Origin: Gemmatimonadota bacterium
GTDB taxonomy: Bacteria; Gemmatimonadota; Gemmatimonadetes; Gemmatimonadales; Gemmatimonadaceae
Assembly (NCBI GenBank): GCA_014192065.1
Contig: BJHH01000001.1
Span: forward strand, 248,001-312,000
Reading direction: 5' to 3'
DNA length: 64,000 nt
The notes under the pieces were generated by a model that saw nothing but the letters and a program-made list of their open reading frames with translations, did not search any database and was not told the DNA's origin. The position numbers and the translations under genes were made by a program. Below, piece by piece: positions 45,078 to 52,530 of the stretch (positions are counted from its first letter, which is position 1; every line of letters begins with the position of its first letter).

Positions 45078-46385
45078 TCAGTAGACGAGCATGAGGGGGT
45101 TCTCGATCATACGGCGCAGGGTTTGCAGGAACCGCGCGCCCACGGCGCCATCCACGGCGCGATGATCGCAACTCATCGTCACCCGCAACTGCTTGCGAAA
45201 CTGTATGGTGCCGTCGGCGCCCTTGACTGGTTTGTCCTCAATCGCACCGATGGCCAAGATGCCAACTTCGGGCGGATTGATGATCGCCGTGAACTGTTCG
45301 ATCTGCATCATGCCGAGGTTTGAGACTGAGAAGGTCGAGCCGGTGAACTCCTCCGGCTTGAGCTTTCGATCGCGCGCGCGCTGGGCGAGCGCCTTGGATT
45401 CGGCGCTGATTTCCGAGAGGCGTTTCTTGTCGGCGTCGAAGATCACCGGTACGATGAGTCCGTCGTCGGTGGCGACGGCCATGCCGAGGTGGACGCGGCC
45501 CCAGTAGCGAATGTGGTCGCCCAGCCAGTGGGCGTTGACTTCCGGATGCAGCGCGAGCGCGGTGGCCGTGGCTTTGAGGATGATGTCGTTGAACGAGACT
45601 TTGAAGGCGTCGCCCATCGCCGCGCGCAGTTCGGCCGCGCGCTCGAGATCGAACTCGGCGGTGAGATAAAAGGTCGGGATCGGACCGATCGACTCACCGA
45701 GCCTGCGGGCAATGGTCTTTCGAATCTGCGTGAGGGCGACATCGGTGTACTCGGTACCTGCCTCAACATGCCGACGGCTGCCAGCCGACTGCTGATGGCT
45801 GGCGGCTGGACCGGCCGCTGCCGCCGCTTCGATGTCGCGCTTGATGATGCGTCCCCCTGGGCCGCTGCCGGCGAGGCCTGCGAGGGCGAGCCCGCGTTCG
45901 CCGGCGATTCGGCGCGCGAGCGGCGATGACAACGTGCGGCCACCGTTGGTGGCCACCGATGCTCCGGCCGGAACGGGTGCCGGTACTGGAGCCGGTACGG
46001 GAGCCGGTACGGGAGCCGGTACGGGAGCCGGTACGGGAGCGGTGCGGGGTGCGGGAGCCGGGGCCAGCGCAGGGGTCGCTGCAACTGCTGCTGCAGCTGG
46101 AGCTGCCGCCGCGCCGGCTGACGCTACCAGTGTTGCGATATCCTCGTCCTTTGCGGCGATCACGCCGACGAGCGAGCCGACGGGAACGGTGCCGCCCTCT
46201 GCTACGAGTCGCTTGCGCAGGATGCCGTCGCCGCGCGCGACGAGTTCCATGATGGCCTTGTCCGTTTCGACTTCGGCCAGCACGTCGCCCGACTTCACGG
46301 CGTCGCCTTCATTCTTGAGCCACTTCGCCAGACGTCCTTCTTCCATCGTCGGGCTCAGGGCCTCCATGAACACTTTGGTCGCCAT
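45078..46385 (-). CDS. pdhC: Pyruvate dehydrogenase E2, dihydrolipoamide acetyltransferase
   Basis: A 435-residue E2. The N-terminal lipoyl domain carries the target Lys43 in ETDKAIMEL. A long Pro-Ala-Val linker, partly built from a 12-bp DNA repeat, leads to a peripheral-subunit-binding domain (SSPLARRIAGERGLALAGL, about 185-205), then the catalytic acetyltransferase domain, with the active-site motif SCDHRAVDGAVG close to the C-terminus. It forms the core of the complex. Only one lipoyl domain is present. The start lies 2 nt after the E1-beta stop (TAA-CG-ATG). The order E1-alpha, E1-beta, E2, E3 is standard for a pyruvate dehydrogenase with two E1 subunits. Confidence 0.96.
   Translation of the reverse strand: MATKVFMEALSPTMEEGRLAKWLKNEGDAVKSGDVLAEVETDKAIMELVARGDGILRKRLVAEGGTVPVGSLVGVIAAKDEDIATLVASAGAAAAPAAAAVAATPALAPAPAPRTAPVPAPVPAPVPAPVPAPVPAPVPAGASVATNGGRTLSSPLARRIAGERGLALAGLAGSGPGGRIIKRDIEAAAAAGPAASHQQSAGSRRHVEAGTEYTDVALTQIRKTIARRLGESIGPIPTFYLTAEFDLERAAELRAAMGDAFKVSFNDIILKATATALALHPEVNAHWLGDHIRYWGRVHLGMAVATDDGLIVPVIFDADKKRLSEISAESKALAQRARDRKLKPEEFTGSTFSVSNLGMMQIEQFTAIINPPEVGILAIGAIEDKPVKGADGTIQFRKQLRVTMSCDHRAVDGAVGARFLQTLRRMIENPLMLVY
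45989..46036 (-). repeat. 12-bp tandem repeat (4 perfect copies) in the E2 linker
   Basis: Unit GAGCCGGTACGG on the plus strand, with degenerate copies on both sides. It encodes Pro-Ala-Pro-Val repeats, the flexible hinge between the lipoyl and subunit-binding domains. A change in copy number would preserve the frame and alter linker length. Confidence 0.9.
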
Positions 46386-46387
46386 CG

Positions 46388-47371
46388 TTAGGCCTCGATG
46401 TACATGACTTTCTTGACCGCGGCGATCGTCTTGGCGACGTCGGGCTTCGCGGCCTTCTCGATTGCTTTCGCGTACGGCATCGGTACGTCGGCCTGGTGCA
46501 CGCGCAGCACCGGGGCGTCGAGGTGGTCGAAACAGTCGCGCTGGATGTAGTCCACGACCTGCGCGCCGATTCCGCACACTTCCCAGCCTTCCTCGAGCAC
46601 GACGGCACGGTTGGTCTTTCGCACGCTGGCCGTGATTGCGTCCACGTCCATCGGCCGGATCGTGCGCAGGTCCACGACGTCTACGCGAATGCCTTCCTTG
46701 GCGAGCTGGTCGTGCACTTGCATCGCGACGAGTACCATCTTGCCGCTCGTGATGATTGAGCAGTGGTCGCCCTCGCGCTTGAGGTCGGCCTTGCCGATCG
46801 GGATCACGTAATCCTCGTCAGGCACTTCGCCCTTCGTGTTGTAGAGCATCTCGCCCTCGAGCACGATCACCGGGTTGTCGTCGCGGATGGCGCTCTTGAG
46901 GAGGCCCTTCGCGTCATACGGTGTGCCGGGCGCTACGACTTTCAGCCCGGGGATGTGCGCGAGCCACGATTCCCATGCCTGCGAGTGCTGCGCGGAGAGC
47001 TGGAGCGCTGCCCCGTTTGGCCCGCGAAAGACGAGCGGCATCGGGAACTGGCCGCCGGACATGTACAGCATCTTCGCGGCGGCGTTCACGATCTGGTCGA
47101 GCGCGAGGAGCGCGAAGTTCCAGGTCATGAACTCGACCACCGGGCGCAGCCCCACCATCGCCGCGCCGACGCCGACACCGGCAAAGCCGAGCTCGGTGAT
47201 TGGCGTGTCGACGACGCGCATCTCGCCGAACTCTTCCAGAAGGCCCTTCGACACCTTGTATGCGCCGTTGTACACACCGACTTCCTCACCCATGAGGAAG
47301 ACGCGGTCGTCGCGATGCATTTCTTCGCGAAGCGCCTGGTTGAGCGCGTCGCGGTAGGTGATGAGCGGCAT
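46388..47371 (-). CDS. pdhB: Pyruvate dehydrogenase E1 component subunit beta
   Basis: A 327-residue E1-beta with the N-terminal phrase ITYRDALNQALREEMHRDD, EEVGVYNGAYKVSKGL, the transketolase pyrimidine-binding region, and a C-terminal domain with VVLEEGWEVCGIGAQV. It forms the heterotetramer with E1-alpha that decarboxylates pyruvate and acetylates the E2 lipoyl arm. The ATG at 47371 overlaps the last base of the E1-alpha stop (TAATG), so the two are translationally coupled; the longer open frame upstream overlaps pdhA and is not coding. Confidence 0.97.
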   Translation of the reverse strand: MPLITYRDALNQALREEMHRDDRVFLMGEEVGVYNGAYKVSKGLLEEFGEMRVVDTPITELGFAGVGVGAAMVGLRPVVEFMTWNFALLALDQIVNAAAKMLYMSGGQFPMPLVFRGPNGAALQLSAQHSQAWESWLAHIPGLKVVAPGTPYDAKGLLKSAIRDDNPVIVLEGEMLYNTKGEVPDEDYVIPIGKADLKREGDHCSIITSGKMVLVAMQVHDQLAKEGIRVDVVDLRTIRPMDVDAITASVRKTNRAVVLEEGWEVCGIGAQVVDYIQRDCFDHLDAPVLRVHQADVPMPYAKAIEKAAKPDVAKTIAAVKKVMYIEA

Positions 47372-48366
47372 TAGGTCGTCGTCTCCACGTACACGTCCTC
47401 GTATAGCGCTTCGAGTGGCGGCTCGGGGCTCGCGTCCGCGAAATCCCAGGAGTCCTGCACCACCGCAGCGATCTCGGCTTCCATGGCCGCGAGGTCGGCG
47501 TCGGAGAGCGACTTGTCGGTCTGCATCTTCGCCTTGAGGAGGTTGATCGGGTCGCGCTTCCGGTAGGTGTCGAGTTCTTCCTTCGTGCGGTACGTGCCGC
47601 TCGCCGCATCCGACATCGAGTGGCCCATGAACCGATAGGTGCGAATCTCGAGCAGCGTCGGCGAGTAGTCCTTGCGTGCACGGTCGATCGCCTCCTGCAT
47701 GGCCTCGCGTACCGCGAAGACGTCCTGCCCGTCGACTTCTGCGTTGGCCATCGAGTACGTGTCGCCGCGCTTGTACATCTCCTTGGTGCTCGAGGCGCGC
47801 TCCATCGCCGTGCCCATCCCGTATCGGTTGTTCTCGATCACGTAGATGACGGGCAGGCGCCACAGACCAGCCATGTTGAGCGACTCGTGGAAGGCGCCGT
47901 TGTTGACCGCCGCCTCGCCCATATAGCAGATCACGCACTGGTCGCCGCCGCGATACTTGATGGCGAAGCCGACGCCCGTCGCCATCGGTATATGGCCACC
48001 AACAATGCCGTGGCCGCCGAGGAAGTTGACGTGACGGTCGAACATGTGCATCGACCCGCCCTTTCCGCGCGAGCACCCGTCAATGCGGCCGAACAGCTCG
48101 GCCATGACGCTGCGTGGGCTCATGCCGCGCACGATGGCCTGGCCGTGGTCGCGATACGTCGTGAGCACGTAGTCGTCGTCGCGGAGCAGCGACAGGGTGC
48201 CGGTACTCACCGCTTCCTGCCCGATGTACAGGTGACAGAAGCCGCCGATTTTTCCCAGGGCGTAGGCCTCAGCGACTTTTTCCTCGAATCGCCGTTGCAG
48301 GATCATCGAGTGGAGGAGCGACGCGTTCAGCGCCGAGTCGGTATCAGCTTTCTTCTTTGCGGCCAT
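47371..48366 (-). CDS. pdhA: Pyruvate dehydrogenase E1 component subunit alpha
   Basis: A 331-residue thiamine-diphosphate enzyme subunit. Family features are GGSMHMFD (103-110), GGHGIVGGHIPMATG (117-131) and the thiamine-diphosphate/Mg motif M149-G150-E151-A-A...N-N180. In most family members the motif begins G-D-G/A; here the metal-binding Asp is replaced by Glu151. The later loop region (GHSMSDAASGTYRTKEE) matches the family. It starts 24 nt after lipA and is coupled to pdhB by a TAATG overlap. Substrate assignment to pyruvate rests on sequence similarity and operon content. Confidence 0.96.
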   Translation of the reverse strand: MAAKKKADTDSALNASLLHSMILQRRFEEKVAEAYALGKIGGFCHLYIGQEAVSTGTLSLLRDDDYVLTTYRDHGQAIVRGMSPRSVMAELFGRIDGCSRGKGGSMHMFDRHVNFLGGHGIVGGHIPMATGVGFAIKYRGGDQCVICYMGEAAVNNGAFHESLNMAGLWRLPVIYVIENNRYGMGTAMERASSTKEMYKRGDTYSMANAEVDGQDVFAVREAMQEAIDRARKDYSPTLLEIRTYRFMGHSMSDAASGTYRTKEELDTYRKRDPINLLKAKMQTDKSLSDADLAAMEAEIAAVVQDSWDFADASPEPPLEALYEDVYVETTT

Positions 48367-48390
48367 GTGGGGTTCTGGTCGAAGAGGGTC

Positions 48391-49308
48391 TTAAACGCCT
48401 GCTGCCTGCACCTGCTCCCATGCGTGATAGCTCGACCGCACCAGCGGCCCGCTCTCGACGTGCCGGAAGCCCATCGCCATGCCTTCCTCGCGAAACATCC
48501 GGAAGTCCTCGGGGGTCACGTAGCGGTCGAGCGCGATGTGGTCATTGGACGGGCGGAGGTACTGGCCAAGAGTGAGGATGTCCACGTCCACCGTTCGGAG
48601 ATCCTGCATTGTTGCGAGCACTTCCTCGTTCGTCTCGCCGAGGCCAAGGATCATCCCGGTCTTGGTCGGGATCTGCGGGGCGTAGTCCTTGGCGAACCGG
48701 AAAATCTGCTTCACGCGGTGGTAGCGGCCGCCAGGGCGCGCCTTCTTGTACAGGCGCGGCACCGTCTCGGTGTTGTGATTGTAGATCTCGGGGCGGGCGT
48801 CGAGCACCGTCCGGATCGAGTCTTCGTTCCCCTGAAAATCGGGGACGAGCACTTCGACCGAGCAACCGGGAACCTGGGCATGGATCTGCCGGATCGTCTC
48901 GGCGAAGATCTCGGCGCCAAAGTCCGGTAGGTCGTCGCGGTCGACCGAGGTGATGACGGCATGACGGAGCGCCATCTTGGCCGCTGCCTCAGCAACCTTG
49001 GTCGGTTCGGACGGATCAAACACCGGCGGCCGGCCATGGGCCACGGCGCAGTACGCGCAGTTCCTCGTGCAGACGTTGCCGAGGATCATAAAGGTTGCCG
49101 CGCCGTGCTCCCAGCACTCCCCGACGTTCGGGCAGTGGGCTTCCTCGCAGACCGTGTGCAGCCCGAGGTCCCGCATCATGGCCTTGAGGTGCAGGTAGTT
49201 GGCTCCGCCCGGGGCACGAACCTTCAACCACTCGGGCTTCCGCTGCGGAAGCTCGGGTGCGCGATGGCGTCCCATGATCTGGTACAGCGGTTCGATCGCG
49301 TTCGACAT
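48391..49308 (-). CDS. lipA: Lipoyl synthase
   Basis: A 305-residue radical-SAM enzyme that inserts two sulfurs into protein-bound octanoate. The auxiliary cluster cysteines C54, C59 and C65 (CEEAHCPNVGEC) and the radical-SAM cysteines C80, C84 and C87 (CTRNCAYC) are in place, as is the C-terminal RSSYHA, whose serine ligates the auxiliary cluster. The ATG at 49308 gives the usual N-terminus (KPEWLKV near residue 28). It heads the pyruvate dehydrogenase operon, directly upstream of E1-alpha, so its product can lipoylate E2. A candidate promoter with an inverted repeat lies about 90-120 nt upstream. Confidence 0.97.
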   Translation of the reverse strand: MSNAIEPLYQIMGRHRAPELPQRKPEWLKVRAPGGANYLHLKAMMRDLGLHTVCEEAHCPNVGECWEHGAATFMILGNVCTRNCAYCAVAHGRPPVFDPSEPTKVAEAAAKMALRHAVITSVDRDDLPDFGAEIFAETIRQIHAQVPGCSVEVLVPDFQGNEDSIRTVLDARPEIYNHNTETVPRLYKKARPGGRYHRVKQIFRFAKDYAPQIPTKTGMILGLGETNEEVLATMQDLRTVDVDILTLGQYLRPSNDHIALDRYVTPEDFRMFREEGMAMGFRHVESGPLVRSSYHAWEQVQAAGV

Positions 49309-49393
49309 GCCGTGTCCTGACTCCGGTGGGCAAGTTCTACCAGCGAGGCCTGAGCGGTCGAATCTAGGAGTGCCCAAGATGGTCCGCCATATG

Positions 49394-49427
49394 GAGTAAC
49401 CGGTATATTTGACATAGACGGTTACTC
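49394..49427. promoter_or_regulatory. Inverted repeat (9-bp arms), possible operator
   Basis: GAGTAACCG (49394-49402) and CGGTTACTC (49419-49427), perfect arms with a 16-nt AT-rich spacer. The arms lie at the -35 box and just downstream of the -10 box of the candidate lipA promoter, a position suited to a dimeric repressor. It lacks a U-run and a following gene end, so a terminator is unlikely. Confidence 0.5.
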
Positions 49428-49429
49428 AA
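49402..49429 (-). promoter_or_regulatory. Candidate promoter of the lipA-pdh operon
   Basis: On the minus strand, TTGAGT (49429-49424) and TATACC (49407-49402) are separated by 16 bases, in an AT-rich patch 94 nt upstream of the lipA ATG. Both boxes overlap or abut the arms of the inverted repeat at 49394-49427. Confidence 0.45.
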
Positions 49430-49508
49430 TTTTGACGCACAAATCACCATGAAATCTAGCGGGCACACCCGCGAGGTCGCACCGTATGTCGCGGCCGCGC
49501 CAGTGGAG

Positions 49509-49527
49509 CGGCCCCGCAGTCGTTCTG
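49509..49527. repeat. 19-bp direct repeat, left copy
   Basis: CGGCCCCGCAGTCGTTCTG, repeated exactly at 49806-49824, 297 bp apart. The two copies bracket the small membrane-protein gene at 49541-49768. Confidence 0.85.
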
Positions 49528-49540
49528 TCGCGGCGGTCGG

Positions 49541-49768
49541 CTATGAGCCAGGCGAACCCGAGAACGAGTCGGTGATGCGCTTCGCCGTGGACGGACTCAC
49601 AATCCGGATCACGAAGTACACGCATGCGCCCACGATCGGGATCTCTAGCGCGAGCCCGAGCAGCCAGAGCATCAAGGCGACGAACCAGCCAAAGAGCCCA
49701 AAGGCGACTTGCAACAGGAAGACGCCGCCCATCGCCATCAGGCCGACTAAAAAGAGAGTGCGAAGCAT
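49541..49768 (-). CDS. Small two-helix membrane protein
   Basis: A 75-residue protein made of two hydrophobic segments (about 5-25 and 28-58: GWFVALMLWLLGLALEIPIV) and a short polar C-terminal tail (TAKRITDSFSGSPGS). Not recognised. The composition and length resemble small inner-membrane proteins found in many genomes. It is 61 nt downstream (minus strand) of the deoxyhypusine-synthase-like gene and flanked by a 19-bp direct repeat. There is no other coding sequence of comparable quality in the region. Function unknown. Confidence 0.7.
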   Translation of the reverse strand: MLRTLFLVGLMAMGGVFLLQVAFGLFGWFVALMLWLLGLALEIPIVGACVYFVIRIVSPSTAKRITDSFSGSPGS

Positions 49769-49805
49769 GATGGAATCCTTGGTCGGAGCTACCGAGGCGC
49801 ACGCA

Positions 49806-49824
49806 CGGCCCCGCAGTCGTTCTG
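49806..49824. repeat. 19-bp direct repeat, right copy
   Basis: Exact copy of the sequence at 49509-49527. It lies in the short gap between the small membrane-protein gene and the deoxyhypusine-synthase-like gene, ending 6 nt before that gene's stop. Confidence 0.85.
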
Positions 49825-49829
49825 GCTGG

Positions 49830-50804
49830 TTACTTCGCGGTGAGCTGCTCGACGATCGCCCACGCCAACAGGGGAACCATCAGTTCGTGGTGGCCGGTGA
49901 TCTCGTAGCCCTTGCCGCTGTCCTGCGTGGGCCGTTGCACCACGTTCACGTGCGGCCGGTAGTGCCGCTGCATGTCCATGTCGCAGGTGACAAAGTTTTG
50001 CGGTTTTCCGGCACCAAGATTGCGCGCCACGGTCAGTGCCTTCAGAAACACCTCGGGCATGATGACGGCGCTGCCAATGTTGAGCGCCACGCCACCGTCG
50101 TCGATCTGCGCGATACTCGCCGCGAGTCGCCGGAAGTCGCGGTGACTCGTATCGCCGATCGCGGCTCCGTCGGCTGCGGGATGCTGGTGGATGATCTCCG
50201 CGCCGAGTGCGGCGTGCACGGTCACGGGCACGCTGAGCCGCTGGGCCGCCATCACCACAGAAAGCTCGGGATGCGCCAGATGCGGCTCACCTCCGAGTGC
50301 CAGGGCGAGCGATTCGCCCATTCCCAAGGCCTCGGCATGCCCACGTGTGAACGCTTCGTTCATCCCTCGACCAGTTTCTTCGGCCATCCCAAAGGTGCCG
50401 TCGCGCAGTCCGGCGGCGACGTCCTCCGACGTGGAGCCAAACCGCGCGACTTCATAATCGTGGATGGCGCCGGAACCGTTCATCGCGAGGTGCGTGATGA
50501 CGCCCCGTTCCATGAGGTCGATGAGCAGTCGCGAGAGGCCGGTCTTCACGACGTGACCGCCAAGCATCACGATGACACCCTTCTTCGCCCGGTGTGCAGC
50601 GACGACGGCATCCACGACGCGGCGGAAGTCGCGGGCGACGAGGATGTCGGGCAGCGACCCGATGAACGTGCCGAACGAATGATCGTGGGCGGGGGGTGCG
50701 GCAAACGCTTCGGCGCGGACCTTGCTCGCGCGGCCACCAATCGGAACGGTGCGTACCGCCGACAGATCAGCTTCCGGTGGGCGGTCCTTGCGATCGGGGG
50801 TCAT
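49830..50804 (-). CDS. Deoxyhypusine-synthase-like protein
   Basis: A 324-residue cytoplasmic protein. The sequence has a nucleotide-binding look: VIVMLGGHVVKTGLSRLLIDLM (about 75-96), then GVITHLAMNGSGAIHDYEVARFGSTSEDV, HQHPAADGAA, and LNIGSAVIMPEVFLKAL. These resemble the deoxyhypusine synthase-like Rossmann-fold family found in bacteria, which includes homospermidine-forming enzymes; I hold this as a tentative match. The substrate is unknown. Its ATG overlaps the DUF3108 stop (ATGA), making it the third gene of a glycosyltransferase-DUF3108 operon. An alternative is another NAD-dependent family. Confidence 0.55.
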   Translation of the reverse strand: MTPDRKDRPPEADLSAVRTVPIGGRASKVRAEAFAAPPAHDHSFGTFIGSLPDILVARDFRRVVDAVVAAHRAKKGVIVMLGGHVVKTGLSRLLIDLMERGVITHLAMNGSGAIHDYEVARFGSTSEDVAAGLRDGTFGMAEETGRGMNEAFTRGHAEALGMGESLALALGGEPHLAHPELSVVMAAQRLSVPVTVHAALGAEIIHQHPAADGAAIGDTSHRDFRRLAASIAQIDDGGVALNIGSAVIMPEVFLKALTVARNLGAGKPQNFVTCDMDMQRHYRPHVNVVQRPTQDSGKGYEITGHHELMVPLLAWAIVEQLTAK

Positions 50805-51592
50805 TTGCGGGTTGGGTGAGCGGCATCTGCCGGCACGAGTGGAGGGAGCGTCAGCTTCCTGAGGTAGAGATTGAGCGACCCGAACGGGAGCTTGGACTTC
50901 ATCTGGATGAGAATGCGGCGTTCGTCGTCGGAGAGCCAGAGCTCGGCGTGGCCGCCCTCAGCGAAAATCCCGTTGGTCTTGATCATCGGCTGGAGCACGA
51001 TGGCCGGAAACCGGCCGGCCGGCACCTCGACGGTGTCGCGTCGCAGTACGCGGATGGTCACCGGGTTCGCACGGTTGTCGAAGTAGCGGTTGAAGTCGTA
51101 TGACTTGCCGACTTCGAGCGGAATCGTGCGAAGGAAGAAGAAGAAGCTGGCATCGTCGAGCGGATCGGCGACCGACTCACGCTCGGATTCGTTGTTGAGC
51201 TGGTATTTCGCGCGGTCCGGAAAGATCTGGTACACGCGATGGCGGTACTTGCCGAGCTCCGAGAGACGCTGCTCGAACTTCAGCGAGCGAAGGGTTTCGG
51301 CGTCGAGCCAGCTGTCGTAGGCGTCGTCGACGCGAAGGAACCCCATTCCGCCCGAGAAGTCGAAGCGAAAGCGCCAGACGGGCCTGCCGCGCAGCGTGTC
51401 GCGGCCCACGACCTGCATCCGGCCTGATCCCGCGGGAATCGGACCGACCTTGAGTGAGTACTCGAGATATTCACCGGCCGCCCACGGGACGGCACCGGTG
51501 CGTGGGCGTTCCTGGGCGGAAATTGGATTGTGCCCCGCGGCCATGACGGACGCGAGGATGCCAGCGGCCACTCGCCGCCAGCGGTGGGTCAC
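50801..51592 (-). CDS. DUF3108-family exported protein
   Basis: A 263-residue protein with a signal peptide (ending near ISAQE). The mature part matches the DUF3108 pattern: PWAAGEYLEYSLKVGPIPAGSGRMQV, WRFRFDFSG, YQIFPDRAKY and LDDASFFFFLRTIPLEVGKSYDF. DUF3108 proteins are periplasmic or outer-membrane beta-proteins of unknown role. The GTG at 51592 is chosen because it overlaps the glycosyltransferase stop (GTGA), gives the signal peptide, and avoids an Arg-rich extension. Its own stop overlaps the downstream start by 4 nt. Confidence 0.85.
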   Translation of the reverse strand: MTHRWRRVAAGILASVMAAGHNPISAQERPRTGAVPWAAGEYLEYSLKVGPIPAGSGRMQVVGRDTLRGRPVWRFRFDFSGGMGFLRVDDAYDSWLDAETLRSLKFEQRLSELGKYRHRVYQIFPDRAKYQLNNESERESVADPLDDASFFFFLRTIPLEVGKSYDFNRYFDNRANPVTIRVLRRDTVEVPAGRFPAIVLQPMIKTNGIFAEGGHAELWLSDDERRILIQMKSKLPFGSLNLYLRKLTLPPLVPADAAHPTRK

Positions 51593-52359
51593 GTGCCCCG
51601 CGCGGGAGCCGGTCGGTGGCTGCCGCGGGTCGCCCATGCGCGTTTGGTCACGTCCACGGCCTCGCGCCACGCGTCAATGCGTGTCGAACGCGGGCGCAGG
51701 TCCCAGCGTGTGCTGAGCTGAATGGTCTCGACGCGCCGCGCGATTCGCGCGGTGTCGCGGGCGAGCTCCGCGTTGGCGGCGGCGACCGGAATGTCCTCGA
51801 TCGGCCGGCCCTCGCGCGCCTTCAGCACGTCGCGTGCGACACTCACGCGAATGAGCTTGTATGCGCCGAACGGATCGGCGACACCGGGCACGCCGACGAA
51901 CTTTCGGAATGGCCAGGCGGAACTGAGCCAGCGAAGCCGCTTGAGCAGCGTCTGCACCGGCTCGGGTGCCGGGCCGTCGACGGTGCGCTCGCCGACGATC
52001 AGGTCGGCGCCTCCTTCAAATCGCTTCACCAGTTCCGGGAGATGCTCCGGCTGGTCGGTGAAGTCGGCCTGCATCAGCACAATGGCATCGCGTCTGGGAT
52101 ACTGCGTCCGTTGATTGGCCGCGCGCAACAAGGCATCAACCGCGCCTGCGTAGCCGACCCTCGTGCCGCTGCCGAGGACGGTCAGCGGCATCACCTTCAC
52201 GTACGGCTCGAGGGTCTCCCGCGTGGAGTCGGTGCTCGCGTCGTCATAGACGAGCACTTCATACTCGCGGGAGTAGTCCTGAAACACCTTTCGGATGCGC
52301 CACAGCAGCACGCCGACGGTGGAGGCTTCGTTATGTGAAGGAAGGCAGATATAAAGCAG
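51589..52359 (-). CDS. GT2-family glycosyltransferase (start codon uncertain, possibly CTG)
   Basis: A GT-A fold, family 2 glycosyltransferase of about 256 residues. Motifs: L-P-S-H-N-E-A-S (near the N-terminus), VLVYDDASTDSTRE, VLMQADFTDQPEHLPEL (the DxD-type region), and DPFGAYKLIR. Such enzymes transfer sugars from nucleotide or polyprenyl donors. The usual N-terminal strand is encoded upstream of the first GTG (52311), in the same frame, but no ATG, GTG or TTG precedes it before an in-frame stop near 52447; CTG at 52359 is the best candidate. It is the first gene of an overlapping three-gene operon. Confidence 0.8.
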   Translation of the reverse strand: MLYICLPSHNEASTVGVLLWRIRKVFQDYSREYEVLVYDDASTDSTRETLEPYVKVMPLTVLGSGTRVGYAGAVDALLRAANQRTQYPRRDAIVLMQADFTDQPEHLPELVKRFEGGADLIVGERTVDGPAPEPVQTLLKRLRWLSSAWPFRKFVGVPGVADPFGAYKLIRVSVARDVLKAREGRPIEDIPVAAANAELARDTARIARRVETIQLSTRWDLRPRSTRIDAWREAVDVTKRAWATRGSHRPAPARGT

Positions 52360-52391
52360 GTGCGCACCAGCTCGGGTTACCTGAAACCTAA

Positions 52392-52469
52392 CCTCCGCGA
52401 CGGTCGAACCAGCTACTCCCGCGGCGCGAGGCGCAACTCGCCGAGCTCAAGAAGAAGATGGGGCAGTAA
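52392..52469 (+). pseudogene. Possible 3' remnant of a plus-strand gene
   Basis: A 25-codon open stretch right after a stop, without start codon, translating to PPRRSNQLLPRREAQ then LAELKKKMGQ. The charged, helical end looks like a genuine protein C-terminus. It runs into the terminator at 52473. Its 5' part would lie where the glycosyltransferase 5' end now is. Chance cannot be excluded. Confidence 0.25.
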
Positions 52470-52472
52470 CGA

Positions 52473-52501
52473 CGAAGGCCCTCCGCATCGGAGAGCCTTC
52501 G
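52473..52501 (-). terminator. Hairpin terminator downstream of the POT transporter
   Basis: A 13-bp stem CGAAGGCCCTCCG / CGGAGAGCCTTCG with one mismatch and a CAT loop, 29 nt after the stop of the minus-strand transporter gene. It may also terminate the plus-strand remnant at 52392-52469. Confidence 0.7.
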
Positions 52502-52530
52502 TGGTTCCATCTGCTGCCCGTCGATGAGGC

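Noticed and set aside
46386-48076. Long N-terminal extensions of the E1-beta and E2 reading frames
   Set aside because: They overlap the upstream operon genes in other frames; the starts at 47371 and 46385 agree with family N-termini and stop/start coupling.
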